Source of the DNA: Nitrospira sp.
GTDB taxonomy: Bacteria > Nitrospirota > Nitrospiria > Nitrospirales > Nitrospiraceae
Direction: 5' to 3'
NCBI GenBank assembly: GCA_022226935.1
Contig: CP092081.1
Location: 1,504,315-1,568,314 of the forward strand
DNA: 64,000 nucleotides
Below are positions 25,400 to 33,818 of the stretch, piece by piece. A program made the translations under genes and the position numbers. Each line of letters starts with the position of its first letter. Positions within the stretch are counted from its first letter, which is position 1. The notes under the pieces were generated by a model. The model did no database searches, was not told the origin of the DNA, and was given only the letters and a program-made list of their open reading frames with translations.

Positions 25400-25897
25400 A
25401 TGACCAAACCAGCCAAGAACACGATCTGCCTTTGGTATGACGGTGACGCTGAAGCGGCGGCGCGATTTTATGCTAGGACCTTTCCCGACTCATCTGTCGG
25501 CGCGGTGCATGCGGCACCGGGAGACTTTCCGTCCGGCAAGAAAGGGGATGTCCTAACGGTCGAGTTTGTAGTGATGGGAATTCCCTGCCTCGGCCTCAAT
25601 GGCGGACCGGCGTTCACGCACAATCAAGCGTTCTCGTTTCAGGTTGCAACCGACGATCAGGCTGAAACCGATCGGTATTGGAACGCGATCGTCAGCAACG
25701 GAGGGGAGGCGAGTGAGTGCGGCTGGTGCCAAGATAAATGGGGGGTATCCTGGCAGATTACGCCGGTGGCTCTAACAAAGGCGGTCACCGATCCCAATCC
25801 GGCCGCCGCCAAGCGTGCCTTCGATGCGATGATGCAGATGACGAAGATCGACATCGCGACAATCGAGGCGGCACATCGCGGTTCGCAAATGCAGTGA
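25400..25897 (+). CDS. VOC-superfamily PhnB-like protein (3-demethylubiquinone methyltransferase-like fold)
   Basis: 165 residues with GCGAAGGAGGAG upstream. The sequence begins NTICLWYDGDAEAAARFY and contains FPDSSVG, GIPCLGLNGGP, FTHNQAFSFQV, ETDRYWNAI, CGWCQDKWGVSWQITP, the standard run of the PF06983-type glyoxalase-fold family. Despite the frequent annotation as ubiquinone methyltransferase, members lack a SAM fold; the role is unknown. It follows the YCII gene by 85 bases. Confidence 0.85.
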   Translation: MTKPAKNTICLWYDGDAEAAARFYARTFPDSSVGAVHAAPGDFPSGKKGDVLTVEFVVMGIPCLGLNGGPAFTHNQAFSFQVATDDQAETDRYWNAIVSNGGEASECGWCQDKWGVSWQITPVALTKAVTDPNPAAAKRAFDAMMQMTKIDIATIEAAHRGSQMQ

Positions 25898-26563
25898 GTC
25901 CTTATTTAAAAGAGGCGCATGCGCTCGGCATGCCCCTCGTAAAAATTGTTCGCGAATTGTCAGTGAGCGCATGAGCGAAATGACGGATGTGGCGATTATC
26001 TTTCTGCAAGTGTTCTATGCGTGCGCCGTAAAGACGGACCGCTAGATCAATCGAAAGAGACTGAGAACTGGAATACCGAAGCGAATGCCTTCGTATGCCC
26101 GTGCTGATTATTCGGCGCGTCGCTTCAAAACATTCCTCTCGTTTATGCCTGTTTCATCAGCGGCCGCATCAGCTCAGCGGGCTTTGGGCTTCTCCCGTAG
26201 TCGCCAATCCATCTCATTTTGTACTTCCCCGTAGGACCAGGGCTTTGTCCAGTGGCCCTTCAGGGGAAGCCGCGTATGCTAACGGCTAACGATGGTAGGC
26301 GTTCGCCATCGGAATGAGTTGGAGCCTTGCATGAGTCTCGAAAGGAACTGTCATGCACTCCATAATCCTGTTGTCGACGGTTTCCTGCGACCAAGGTTCT
26401 AAATCGGCTGAGCAGCTGACGTCGCCATCCCGGACGGCACCTACATCGTCCACTGTAAAGAAACGCATCCGGACCAGAAGTTGAAGGAAAAAATATTGTA
26501 GTGATCACTGTCAAACAAACCGGTGCGTGGAGAGGGGAAGTCAAAGGTAAGGAGGCCGCTTTC
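25898..26563. other. region with only a possible decayed coding fragment
   Basis: No intact gene is supported. A short plus-strand frame at 26412-26501 encodes AADVAIPDGTYIVHCKETH and ends KEKIL; this reads like the mature part of a small secreted protein, but its 5' end is interrupted by a TGA at 26409 with no start or signal sequence in frame. It is probably a remnant. Confidence 0.3.
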
Positions 26564-27229
26564 TTACCAGTAATGACGTCTAAAATATCGCGAAACACGT
26601 GGATAAGGAGCGACCTCGTAGAGACGAGTTTGGACTTCCGTCGGAACGGGGAGGGTCGTCATCACCGGTGAAGAGGCGAGCGTAGGATATTCCGTTTGGA
26701 CCTTTTGCCGAAGCAGCGTTTGAGACTCCTCATCCACCATGACCGAGAGGGCCACCATTCGCCCATATTTCGGCGAATCCACCCCGAATCGCCAGGTTCC
26801 GCTGAAAACAACAGGGCCTTCGTTCAATGCAATCGAGAGCGCCGGCTGGGCGATCGACAAGAACGGTCCTTCATTGATCTGTACGCGATTCACGTCGTAT
26901 CGGCCCGGAGGTAACAAGGCGGCGAAGAGAGTGTCGCTCCCCCCTATGCTGACCCGATAGCGTGTCCCATCGTCCCGGTTAATGAATTCTATTTCGCGGA
27001 CCGTCGGCTCGAATTTTCTGGCCCTCTCGCCTGTCAGTACCGTCATGGCTCGACCGATCAACAGAACTGCGGGGCGTTCCTGTGTCGCAGATTGCACCGT
27101 TTCCGGTTCGGTAACGCAGCCTACCAGACCGGCTCCGAATAATGCCCAAGCCACCGCCAATCTCCAAAAGAACCCCGAAAATATCTGGCGCATAACACAG
27201 TATACAAAGAAATCTGTCTCTCGCAGCAT
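26564..27229 (-). CDS. lipoprotein of unknown function
   Basis: 221 residues from the ATG at 27229, chosen for GAGGAGAG upstream; an ATG at 27193 would give a shorter signal. A hydrophobic stretch ends in GAGLVGC (lipobox). The mature part is mainly beta: LLIGRAMTVLTGE, IEFINRDDGTRYRVSIGG, LFAALLPPGRYDVNRV and VVFSGTWRFGV. These give the impression of an Ig-like or carboxypeptidase-regulatory-like fold. The C terminus is YFRRHYW. No family named. Confidence 0.7.
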   Translation of the reverse strand: MLRETDFFVYCVMRQIFSGFFWRLAVAWALFGAGLVGCVTEPETVQSATQERPAVLLIGRAMTVLTGERARKFEPTVREIEFINRDDGTRYRVSIGGSDTLFAALLPPGRYDVNRVQINEGPFLSIAQPALSIALNEGPVVFSGTWRFGVDSPKYGRMVALSVMVDEESQTLLRQKVQTEYPTLASSPVMTTLPVPTEVQTRLYEVAPYPRVSRYFRRHYW

Positions 27230-27363
27230 GGCTAACTCTCCTCGGGATGTGCGTCTCATATGCGCCACTCGGCAGTCTGTCTCCCGATGATGTGCGTGGT
27301 AAATCCAGCGCGAATGAATCGATCTTCAAAAGCCTGATAAATCACAGAGCAAAGGAGCCAATC

Positions 27364-27588
27364 ATGAGCAAACATAAACGGCGCATCAAGCGAGACGCCA
27401 CCTCCATGGGGGAAATGGTTGTCACCGCAATCGACCAAGGCTTACTGCGTTCAGCGGCCACGGCGGGCCAACAAATGATGGAGCATGTGCTCAAAACCGA
27501 TCCTGAAGTGAGATCACTGGTTGAAGCATTGACGAAACAGCGACTGACGCGTGTGTTGCGGAAACTGGGCGACAAAAGAAATGCATGA
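27364..27588 (+). CDS. small basic protein of unknown function
   Basis: 74 residues, preceded by AAAGGAGCC. A very basic N terminus (MSKHKRRIKRD) is followed by two amphipathic helices with GEMVVTAIDQGLL, MMEHVLKTDPEVR and LVEALTKQRLTRVLRKL. The coding character is good and the start is well placed. Divergently arranged with the lipoprotein at 26564-27229. Confidence 0.65.
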   Translation: MSKHKRRIKRDATSMGEMVVTAIDQGLLRSAATAGQQMMEHVLKTDPEVRSLVEALTKQRLTRVLRKLGDKRNA

Positions 27589-28381
27589 TCAAAGGATCCG
27601 TCAGGCCACCACATTTTCTGTGGAATGATCGATCGACAGATTCAGAGCGAAATCGCGCGGCGAGAACTCGGCGAAGTTGCTGCTCACGGTCCTGTCGTTT
27701 CAAGCGCGGACCGATTTCAATCGGCTCCCGTTTTACCGATGAACACGGCACGACCAGATCGGGCGAGATCGGAGATCATCCGGTCCGGCGTATGGATTCT
27801 GTCGGTCGTCGCATCTCGCCGATCTCACTAACGCCTACTGGATCATCTGCATGATCTCCTTTTCGTCGGTCACAGAAATGTATTGATCGTTGTGGCCTGG
27901 ACGGTCCAGGCAGACGGGTACCGATGTCGGCCTAATCTGGCGACGGCATGGCCCGGACAAAACAATCAGGCGTGATCCCGCTCAGACATCTCAAGAGACT
28001 ACTGGGGTGGCCGGTGATGTCGCGCAAGAGAAACGGCGCGACGGTTGTATCGTACCGGGCGGCCTTGCCCTTGTAATGCATCCTTCCTCATACACAATGC
28101 GATCGGGATGCGTGATGTTCATGCCATGCAGAATAAGCGCTTTGCCGAAGCGATTCTTCATCGCGTGAGCGTCCTGCTTGGTCGGCTAATCACACGTGTC
28201 AAATGTTGCACACAGACAGTGGAGCCGCCGAATCGGCATCTGAGGTCTATGAAGACAGGCGGGACGCAGGTTATGCGTCGGCAAAATCCTCCATAAATGG
28301 AAGAAATGGAAGAATGGCATGCTGCTAGGGGTTTCCCTAAGTTTCATCGACGAAGAGATAGCCCATGATTTCAGAAGCCAT
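27589..28381. other. about 790 bases without a supported gene
   Basis: Several short overlapping ORFs exist on the plus strand but none has a ribosome-binding site, signal or motif. The even spread of stop codons and the lack of any recognisable domain suggest decayed sequence. Confidence 0.4.
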
Positions 28382-28872
28382 ATGGCCAACGATTTAGAAA
28401 TCCAAGATGACCTTCCGTTTCAACACCGTCATTGGAGGCTGCAGCGGGTAGGGTGGTGGGTTATTGCCTGTATCCTCGCTGCCGGCCTCCTCGGCCTGTT
28501 TGGCCACCATCCTCTTTCTCGGACAACAGCGCAGACTCAAGACGGCACGCTCCTGGTGACCTACGATCGTTTCGGGCGCGCCACCAGTGATGCTGAGGTC
28601 ATCCTTACCGTGACGCCCACGGAACAAGAAGAAGGCACATTTCGAGTTTGGTTCGACTCAGACTACCTCGAGCCGTGTGGGTGATATCCGTCTCGCCCCT
28701 CCCTCTCCGAGGTGAGGCACGCCAGAGAGGGCGCGACTTCATCATACAGACGGATGGCGGCCCCTCGACGGTGTTGTTGTCTGTCCAGTTTCACACGTTC
28801 GGCATTATTCGGGGCCGAGTCAGAATCAACGGAGGCGATGCGGTACCGATCACGCACGTAGTGTGGCCCTAG
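28382..28872 (+). pseudogene. membrane-anchored unknown protein with a frameshift
   Basis: From the ATG at 28382 the first frame encodes an N-terminal cytoplasmic stretch, one transmembrane helix (WWVIACILAAGLLGLFG), then LLVTYDRFGRATSDAEVILTV and VWFDSDYLE, and stops at 28684. The overlapping +1 frame continues without a break through [19 protein letters not shown] and [13 protein letters not shown] to a stop at 28872. The two parts complement each other in length and character, so a single indel near 28672-28680 has broken one gene of about 163 residues (or the assembly has an error). It lies 11 bases upstream of the DUF421 gene and was probably its operon partner. Confidence 0.65.
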
Positions 28873-28883
28873 AAGGAGGATGT

Positions 28884-29330
28884 ATGGATGCGATTGTGCG
28901 GGGATTCATGATGTACCTGTTCTTGCTGGTGTTGTTTCGGATTGCAGGGCGGCGAACGCTGGGCCAAATGACCAATTTCGATTTCGTGCTGCTCTTGATC
29001 ATCAGTGAAGCGACGCAAAACGCCATGATTGGGAATGATTTCTCGGTGACCAACGGAATCTTGGTGATCCTATCTCTTGTAGGCTTGGACATTGGCTTTT
29101 CGCTCCTGAAACAGCGATTCCCGGTCTTGAATCGTCATCTGGACGGACTGCCGCTGGTGTTGGTGGAGCAGGGACGGCCGGTGCAGGCATTGATGCGCAA
29201 ATCGCGGGTGGATGAGCAGGACATTCTTTTTTCAGCGCGTGAGAAACATGGTCTTGAGCGCATGGAGCAAATCAAATATGCCGTGCTCGAAACAAATGGA
29301 GGGATTTCGATCATTCCCAAAGCGGAATAG
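28884..29330 (+). CDS. DUF421 / YetF-like membrane protein
   Basis: 148 residues; GAAGGAGGATGT is a strong ribosome-binding site. About three N-terminal transmembrane helices contain [20 protein letters not shown] and [16 protein letters not shown], signature segments of the DUF421 family. A cytoplasmic domain with [14 protein letters not shown] and [16 protein letters not shown] follows. The family also contains the spore protein SpoVA-associated YetF group; function unknown. Length is normal for the short form. Confidence 0.9.
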   Translation: MDAIVRGFMMYLFLLVLFRIAGRRTLGQMTNFDFVLLLIISEATQNAMIGNDFSVTNGILVILSLVGLDIGFSLLKQRFPVLNRHLDGLPLVLVEQGRPVQALMRKSRVDEQDILFSAREKHGLERMEQIKYAVLETNGGISIIPKAE

Positions 29331-29567
29331 TGCGCGCTGATTCCGCTGAGCACTATGTTCCGCCGGCGCGGAAACCTCGTCGACGTTAACCGGAGCATCG
29401 AAGAATCGTGTGCGTCCTGCCGTGTACTTCGCCGGTTCGCCTCATGATCATATCCGGGAACAGGCGGGATGCAAGGACATCTCCTGTTGCTTGTTGGCGC
29501 GCGCAGGCTATGGTACTCTCCAGTCGTTGATGCCCCGACCTGGTGATACTGTTGGCGACCGGATGAC

Positions 29568-29906
29568 ATGACGATGATCTCATTGCGTGGCCCATCTTCC
29601 CGTCCGATTCCTAAGGTGCTCATTCTTCTGCTGACCTGGGTGGTGGTGGCCGGTCTCTCATGGGCAGATCTGGTTGCTTCTCAGGCAGAACCGACCGGGG
29701 CATTGGTCGACGCGCAGGTCGCGACCGAACCCGATTTGGACGAGCTGCGGGACGATGGCACGGCCATTGTGCTCACCGAAGAAGAACTCCCTGCGCGCCT
29801 TTCGCCACAGACTCCGCCCTTCTTCCCTATGGATGTTTCGGCCCAGGGTGAGAATCCATTACCGACCCGCTTACTGCTCTCCAAACTCTCCATCTATCGA
29901 TTGTAA
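29568..29906 (+). CDS. small exported protein of unknown function
   Basis: 112 residues; an ATG at 29574 is an alternative start. A signal peptide (VLILLLTWVVVAGLSWADL) precedes an acidic mature part with DLDELRDDGTAIVLTEEELP and a Pro-rich segment. It lies upstream of the RND pump gene with a 129-base gap and may be co-expressed with it. No domain recognised. Confidence 0.55.
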   Translation: MTMISLRGPSSRPIPKVLILLLTWVVVAGLSWADLVASQAEPTGALVDAQVATEPDLDELRDDGTAIVLTEEELPARLSPQTPPFFPMDVSAQGENPLPTRLLLSKLSIYRL

Positions 29907-30035
29907 CGCCCTTTCTTTCGCTGCAAGGTACTGTCTGGTGACTCAACCCTCGAGCAGGGCCGAGATGCCGGTTATGCGAGGCTTGCGCTGCGAGGCCCCG
30001 GTGGCACTGCAGCGAGCGGGGAAGGAAAGGGACGT

Positions 30036-33000
30036 ATGATCGATCGACTTGTCGGGATGGCATTGACGCAGCGCTTGATGGTGTGTTTCGCCGGCCTCGC
30101 GCTGTTGTTTGGCGGCCTCTACGCGTTTCATATTCTGGATGTCGTGGCCTATCCCGATCCGTCGCCGCCGATGATCGAGGTCATCACCCAGTATCCGGGC
30201 TGGTCCGGCGAGCAGATGGAGCGCGCGATTACGCTGCCCATCGAAATTGCGCTCCAGGGCATGCCGGGTCTGTCGGAGATTCGGTCGTTGTCGATTTTTG
30301 GATTGAGCGACGTCAAAGTCTATTTCGACTTCGGCACCGACTATTTCCGAGACCGGCAGGAAATTTTGAATCGCCTGCAACTCACCGTCCTGCCGCAAAA
30401 CGTGCAACCCACCATTTCTCCCTGGTCGGCCATCGCCGAAATCTTTCGTTATGAACTGACCGGCGACCATGTGTCTCTCACCGACCTGAAGACCACCCAG
30501 GATTGGCAGATTCGCCGCGAGTTCAAGCGCGTGCCCGGCGTCATCGATGTCAGCACTTATGGCGGAACCACCAAGGAGTATCACGTCGAATTAGATCCCG
30601 GGCAGCTCATGAGCTACAACGTCACGCTCGACCAGGTCATGGATGGCCTCGCCAAGAGCAATACCGATGTGGGCGGCAACTACCTTTCGATGGGAGAACA
30701 GAGTTTCAATATCCGCGGCATGGGGCTGATCAAGAAACTCGACGATATTTCCAACACCGTCGTGACGCAGAAAGAAGGCACGCCGGTGTTCGTGAGAAAC
30801 CTCGGCAAGACCAGCATCGGCTCGCGCGTACGCCTGGGAAAAGTCGGCATCGACGATCGGGATGATGTCGTGGAAGGCGTCGTGTTGCTTCAGCGAGGCG
30901 CCAAGGCCTTGCCGGTGCTGGACAAGGTTCATGAAAAGGTGCAGGAGCTCAATGCCCGCAAGCTGCCGCAGGGTGTGGCCATCAAGACCTTTTATGACCG
31001 TACGGTGCTTATCCACACCACCATCGAAACCGTCATCGATATTCTGATCGCTGGTGTCGTGCTGGTCTCGATCATTCTCTATGTGTTCCTGGGGCACTTC
31101 AGGACCGCGATGATCGTCGCCCTGACCGTGCCTGTGGCCCTGCTGTTCACGTTCGGGATGATGGTCCTCAGCGGGCAGTCGGCCAACCTGATTTCCTTGG
31201 GCGCCGTCGATTTCGGCATCATCGTCGATTCGACCCTCATCATGGTCGAAAGCATCTTCTATCATCTTGCGCATAAATCTTCGGCCGGCGTGACAGTACC
31301 GATGCATGTCATGCGGGCGGCGCGCGAGGTGGGGCGTCCGATTTTCTTCGCCACGACGATCATCGTCATCGCGTTTTTGCCGTTGTTCACCATGACCGGG
31401 GTGCCGGGAAAAGTATTTGCCCCCATGTCTCTGACCTATGGCTTTGCGTTGACTGGGGCGTTGCTGATGGCCTTCACCCTGGCGCCGGCGCTGTGCTCGC
31501 TTCTGCTGAACGGACCGATCAAGGAGCATGACACGGCGGTGGTGGAATTCTTGAGCCGCCGCTATATGGCCTTGCTGAATTGGGGGCTTCAGCGCGAGTG
31601 GTTGGTGATCGGCATCGCGATCGTGACGTTAGTCCTGGCCATGGCAGCCGTGCCCTTCATCGGTGGCGAGTTCATGCCGGCGTTGGAAGAAGGCAATATT
31701 TGGATGCGCACGACCTTCCCCGTGGACATTTCGTTCGAACAGGCCGCTCGCCTGGTCACCGATATTCGCGGCATCTTCAGGCAGTTTCCGGAGGTCATCA
31801 GCGCGGCCTCGCAATTGGGGCGGCCGGACGACGGCACCGATCCCACCAGTTTCTTCAACGCCGAATTTCTGGTGACCTTGAAGCCATTCAAGGAGTGGCG
31901 GGCGGATGTGCCGACCAAAAAAGCGCTGGTCGATCAAATCGAGCAACGCCTCGCAGTCATTCCCGGTGTGACCTTCAACTTCTCCCAGGCCATTCAAGAC
32001 AATGTGCAAGAGGCGATGTCCGGCGTGAAGGGCGAGAACGCCGTCAAGCTGTATGGCAGCGACCTCCAGACCTTGGAGCAACTGGCCGCACAGATCGAGC
32101 TGGTCATGAAGGATGTACATGGCGTGAAGGATCTCGGCGTGCTTCACCTGTTGGGGCAACCCAATTTGGTCATCGAGGTCAATCGCGAGGAGTGCGCGCG
32201 GTACGGCCTCAAGGTGGGCGATGTCAATGATGTGGTACAGGCGGCCATCGGCGGCCAAGCCGTCACGCAGATCTATGAGGGGGAACGCTGGTTTGATCTG
32301 GTCGTGCGGTTTCTCCCCGAGTTCCGGCGCGATATCGAGTCGATTGGGAATATCGTCGTGAGTACACCCGATGGGGCCCGAATTCCGCTCAAACAATTGG
32401 CCTCGATCACGGAACAGACGGGGGCGTTCATCGTGTACCGGGAAAATAACGAACGGTATATTCCGATCAAGTTCAGCGTGCGGGGCCGAGACCTGGAAGG
32501 CACGGTTCGGGAGGCGCAAGAACGGATCGAACGGCAGGTCCCTCTTCCTGCCGGCTATCGGATCGAATGGCATGGTGAGTTCGATCAGCTGCAGGAGGAA
32601 AAAGCGCGTCTCGCCAAGATCGTCCCGATTACGCTGCTGCTCATTCTGTTTCTTGTCTATCTCGTGCTGAACAATCTGCGCGATGCGTTCCTCGTCCTCG
32701 CAGCGGTCCCCTTCTCCTTGGTCGGGGGCGTGTTGGCCTTGCTGGTGACCGGCACGCATTTCAGTATTTCGGCGGCAGTCGGATTCATTTCGCTCTTCGG
32801 TGTCGCCGTGCAGGGCGCGTTGATCCTGATCAGCCGAATGCAGGAACTGTTGCGGGAAGGGTATGAGATTCGCGACGCGATTATGAAAAGCGCAGAAGTC
32901 CGGATGCGTCCGGTGCTGATGACTTCCCTGGCTGCCGCCATCGGGCTCCTGCCTGCGGCCATTGCCACCGGCATCGGGGCGCAGTCGCAGCAACCGTTGG

Positions 33001-33161
33001 CGAGAGTCGTGGTGGGAGGGATGCTGACCTCAGCGGCGCTGATCCTGTTGGTGCTCCCGGTGCTGTATCAATTGCTGCACCGCTACCGGAAGCCATCCCG
33101 TCCGACTGCTGCGCCGGCGTCGGTGGGAACAGCGAGCCAGGGCCATGGCTCACGCGAATGA
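30036..33161 (+). CDS. RND-family efflux pump inner-membrane protein (CzcA-like)
   Basis: 1041 residues, the usual RND length, with TM helices at the N terminus, residues ~335-490 and ~860-1020 and two large periplasmic loops. The fourth-helix region reads GAVDFGIIVDSTLIMVES, matching the DFGxxVD motif of heavy-metal-efflux (HME/CzcA) members. The N-terminal AYPDPSPPMIEVITQYPGWSGEQMER is likewise CzcA-like. The substrate cannot be inferred. No membrane-fusion or outer-membrane partner is encoded next to it; only a small exported protein precedes it and a convergent sortase gene follows. Confidence 0.85.
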   Translation: MIDRLVGMALTQRLMVCFAGLALLFGGLYAFHILDVVAYPDPSPPMIEVITQYPGWSGEQMERAITLPIEIALQGMPGLSEIRSLSIFGLSDVKVYFDFGTDYFRDRQEILNRLQLTVLPQNVQPTISPWSAIAEIFRYELTGDHVSLTDLKTTQDWQIRREFKRVPGVIDVSTYGGTTKEYHVELDPGQLMSYNVTLDQVMDGLAKSNTDVGGNYLSMGEQSFNIRGMGLIKKLDDISNTVVTQKEGTPVFVRNLGKTSIGSRVRLGKVGIDDRDDVVEGVVLLQRGAKALPVLDKVHEKVQELNARKLPQGVAIKTFYDRTVLIHTTIETVIDILIAGVVLVSIILYVFLGHFRTAMIVALTVPVALLFTFGMMVLSGQSANLISLGAVDFGIIVDSTLIMVESIFYHLAHKSSAGVTVPMHVMRAAREVGRPIFFATTIIVIAFLPLFTMTGVPGKVFAPMSLTYGFALTGALLMAFTLAPALCSLLLNGPIKEHDTAVVEFLSRRYMALLNWGLQREWLVIGIAIVTLVLAMAAVPFIGGEFMPALEEGNIWMRTTFPVDISFEQAARLVTDIRGIFRQFPEVISAASQLGRPDDGTDPTSFFNAEFLVTLKPFKEWRADVPTKKALVDQIEQRLAVIPGVTFNFSQAIQDNVQEAMSGVKGENAVKLYGSDLQTLEQLAAQIELVMKDVHGVKDLGVLHLLGQPNLVIEVNREECARYGLKVGDVNDVVQAAIGGQAVTQIYEGERWFDLVVRFLPEFRRDIESIGNIVVSTPDGARIPLKQLASITEQTGAFIVYRENNERYIPIKFSVRGRDLEGTVREAQERIERQVPLPAGYRIEWHGEFDQLQEEKARLAKIVPITLLLILFLVYLVLNNLRDAFLVLAAVPFSLVGGVLALLVTGTHFSISAAVGFISLFGVAVQGALILISRMQELLREGYEIRDAIMKSAEVRMRPVLMTSLAAAIGLLPAAIATGIGAQSQQPLARVVVGGMLTSAALILLVLPVLYQLLHRYRKPSRPTAAPASVGTASQGHGSRE

Positions 33162-33215
33162 GGTGTGGGCCTGCGGCGCATGGGGATCATTGCGCTCAGG
33201 TCATTCCAGAGCGCC

Positions 33216-33818
33216 TCATGAACGATTGGCTTGAGGTACGCCTTCGGCCCGCACCACGTACCGCAACGGGCCGCCCGCCGTGATCGCATCAAACGGGAAG
33301 CAGGTGATCAGTATCAGTTCATCCCGTTCGTCGCTCGTCACAATGCTGTCCCGCCGCGAATCCATGACCCGCTGCGCGGTGACTCTGTAGTGGCGGGTCG
33401 TTCCATCCGTTCCCGTGAGATCGAGTTGATCGCCCGGTTGCACCTCGTTCAAAAACTGGAAATGCGTGTCTCGGTGTCCGACCAACATCATGGTGCCATC
33501 CTGCCCCGGCAAGGCGCTTGACCCCACGTGACCGGGGCCGAAGGCCAACGTGCGACCGTAGGCGCCGGCCAACACAATCAGATCCACCGACAAGCGTGGC
33601 ATCTGCAAGCGTGCGACGGGCCAGGTGTCGGCCCAGGGCCAGGGTTTCGGCATAACCTCTCCTGCCAGGGAACGGGTCCAGGCCCGCTGCAACAGAAGCT
33701 GCGCGAGCCTGGCCTTGGCATACATCCATGATCCTTCCCCGAGCTGCCATAATCCAACGGCGAGAAGGCTCACCGTCAGCCAGACCAGGAACGGCGCATG
33801 TTGCCTGGTTCGGTTCAT
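33216..33818 (-). CDS. class GN sortase
   Basis: 200 residues from the ATG at 33818, which overlaps the stop of the VIT-vWA gene (ATGA), so the pair is translationally coupled. One N-terminal transmembrane helix (FLVWLTVSLLAVGLW) precedes the sortase beta barrel. The catalytic residues are H115 (VGHRDTH), C173 (ILITCFPF) and R186 (PLRYVV). The enzyme should cleave the LPKTA-type signal of its upstream partner on the periplasmic side of the inner membrane. The dedicated one-substrate arrangement is known for Gram-negative class GN sortases. Confidence 0.9.
   Translation of the reverse strand: MNRTRQHAPFLVWLTVSLLAVGLWQLGEGSWMYAKARLAQLLLQRAWTRSLAGEVMPKPWPWADTWPVARLQMPRLSVDLIVLAGAYGRTLAFGPGHVGSSALPGQDGTMMLVGHRDTHFQFLNEVQPGDQLDLTGTDGTTRHYRVTAQRVMDSRRDSIVTSDERDELILITCFPFDAITAGGPLRYVVRAEGVPQANRS

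Noticed and set aside
27625-27831. 68-residue plus-strand ORF (MIDRQIQSEIARRELG...)
   Set aside because: The start region reads like protein, but there is no ribosome-binding site, and the latter half is low-complexity; I could not support it as a gene.
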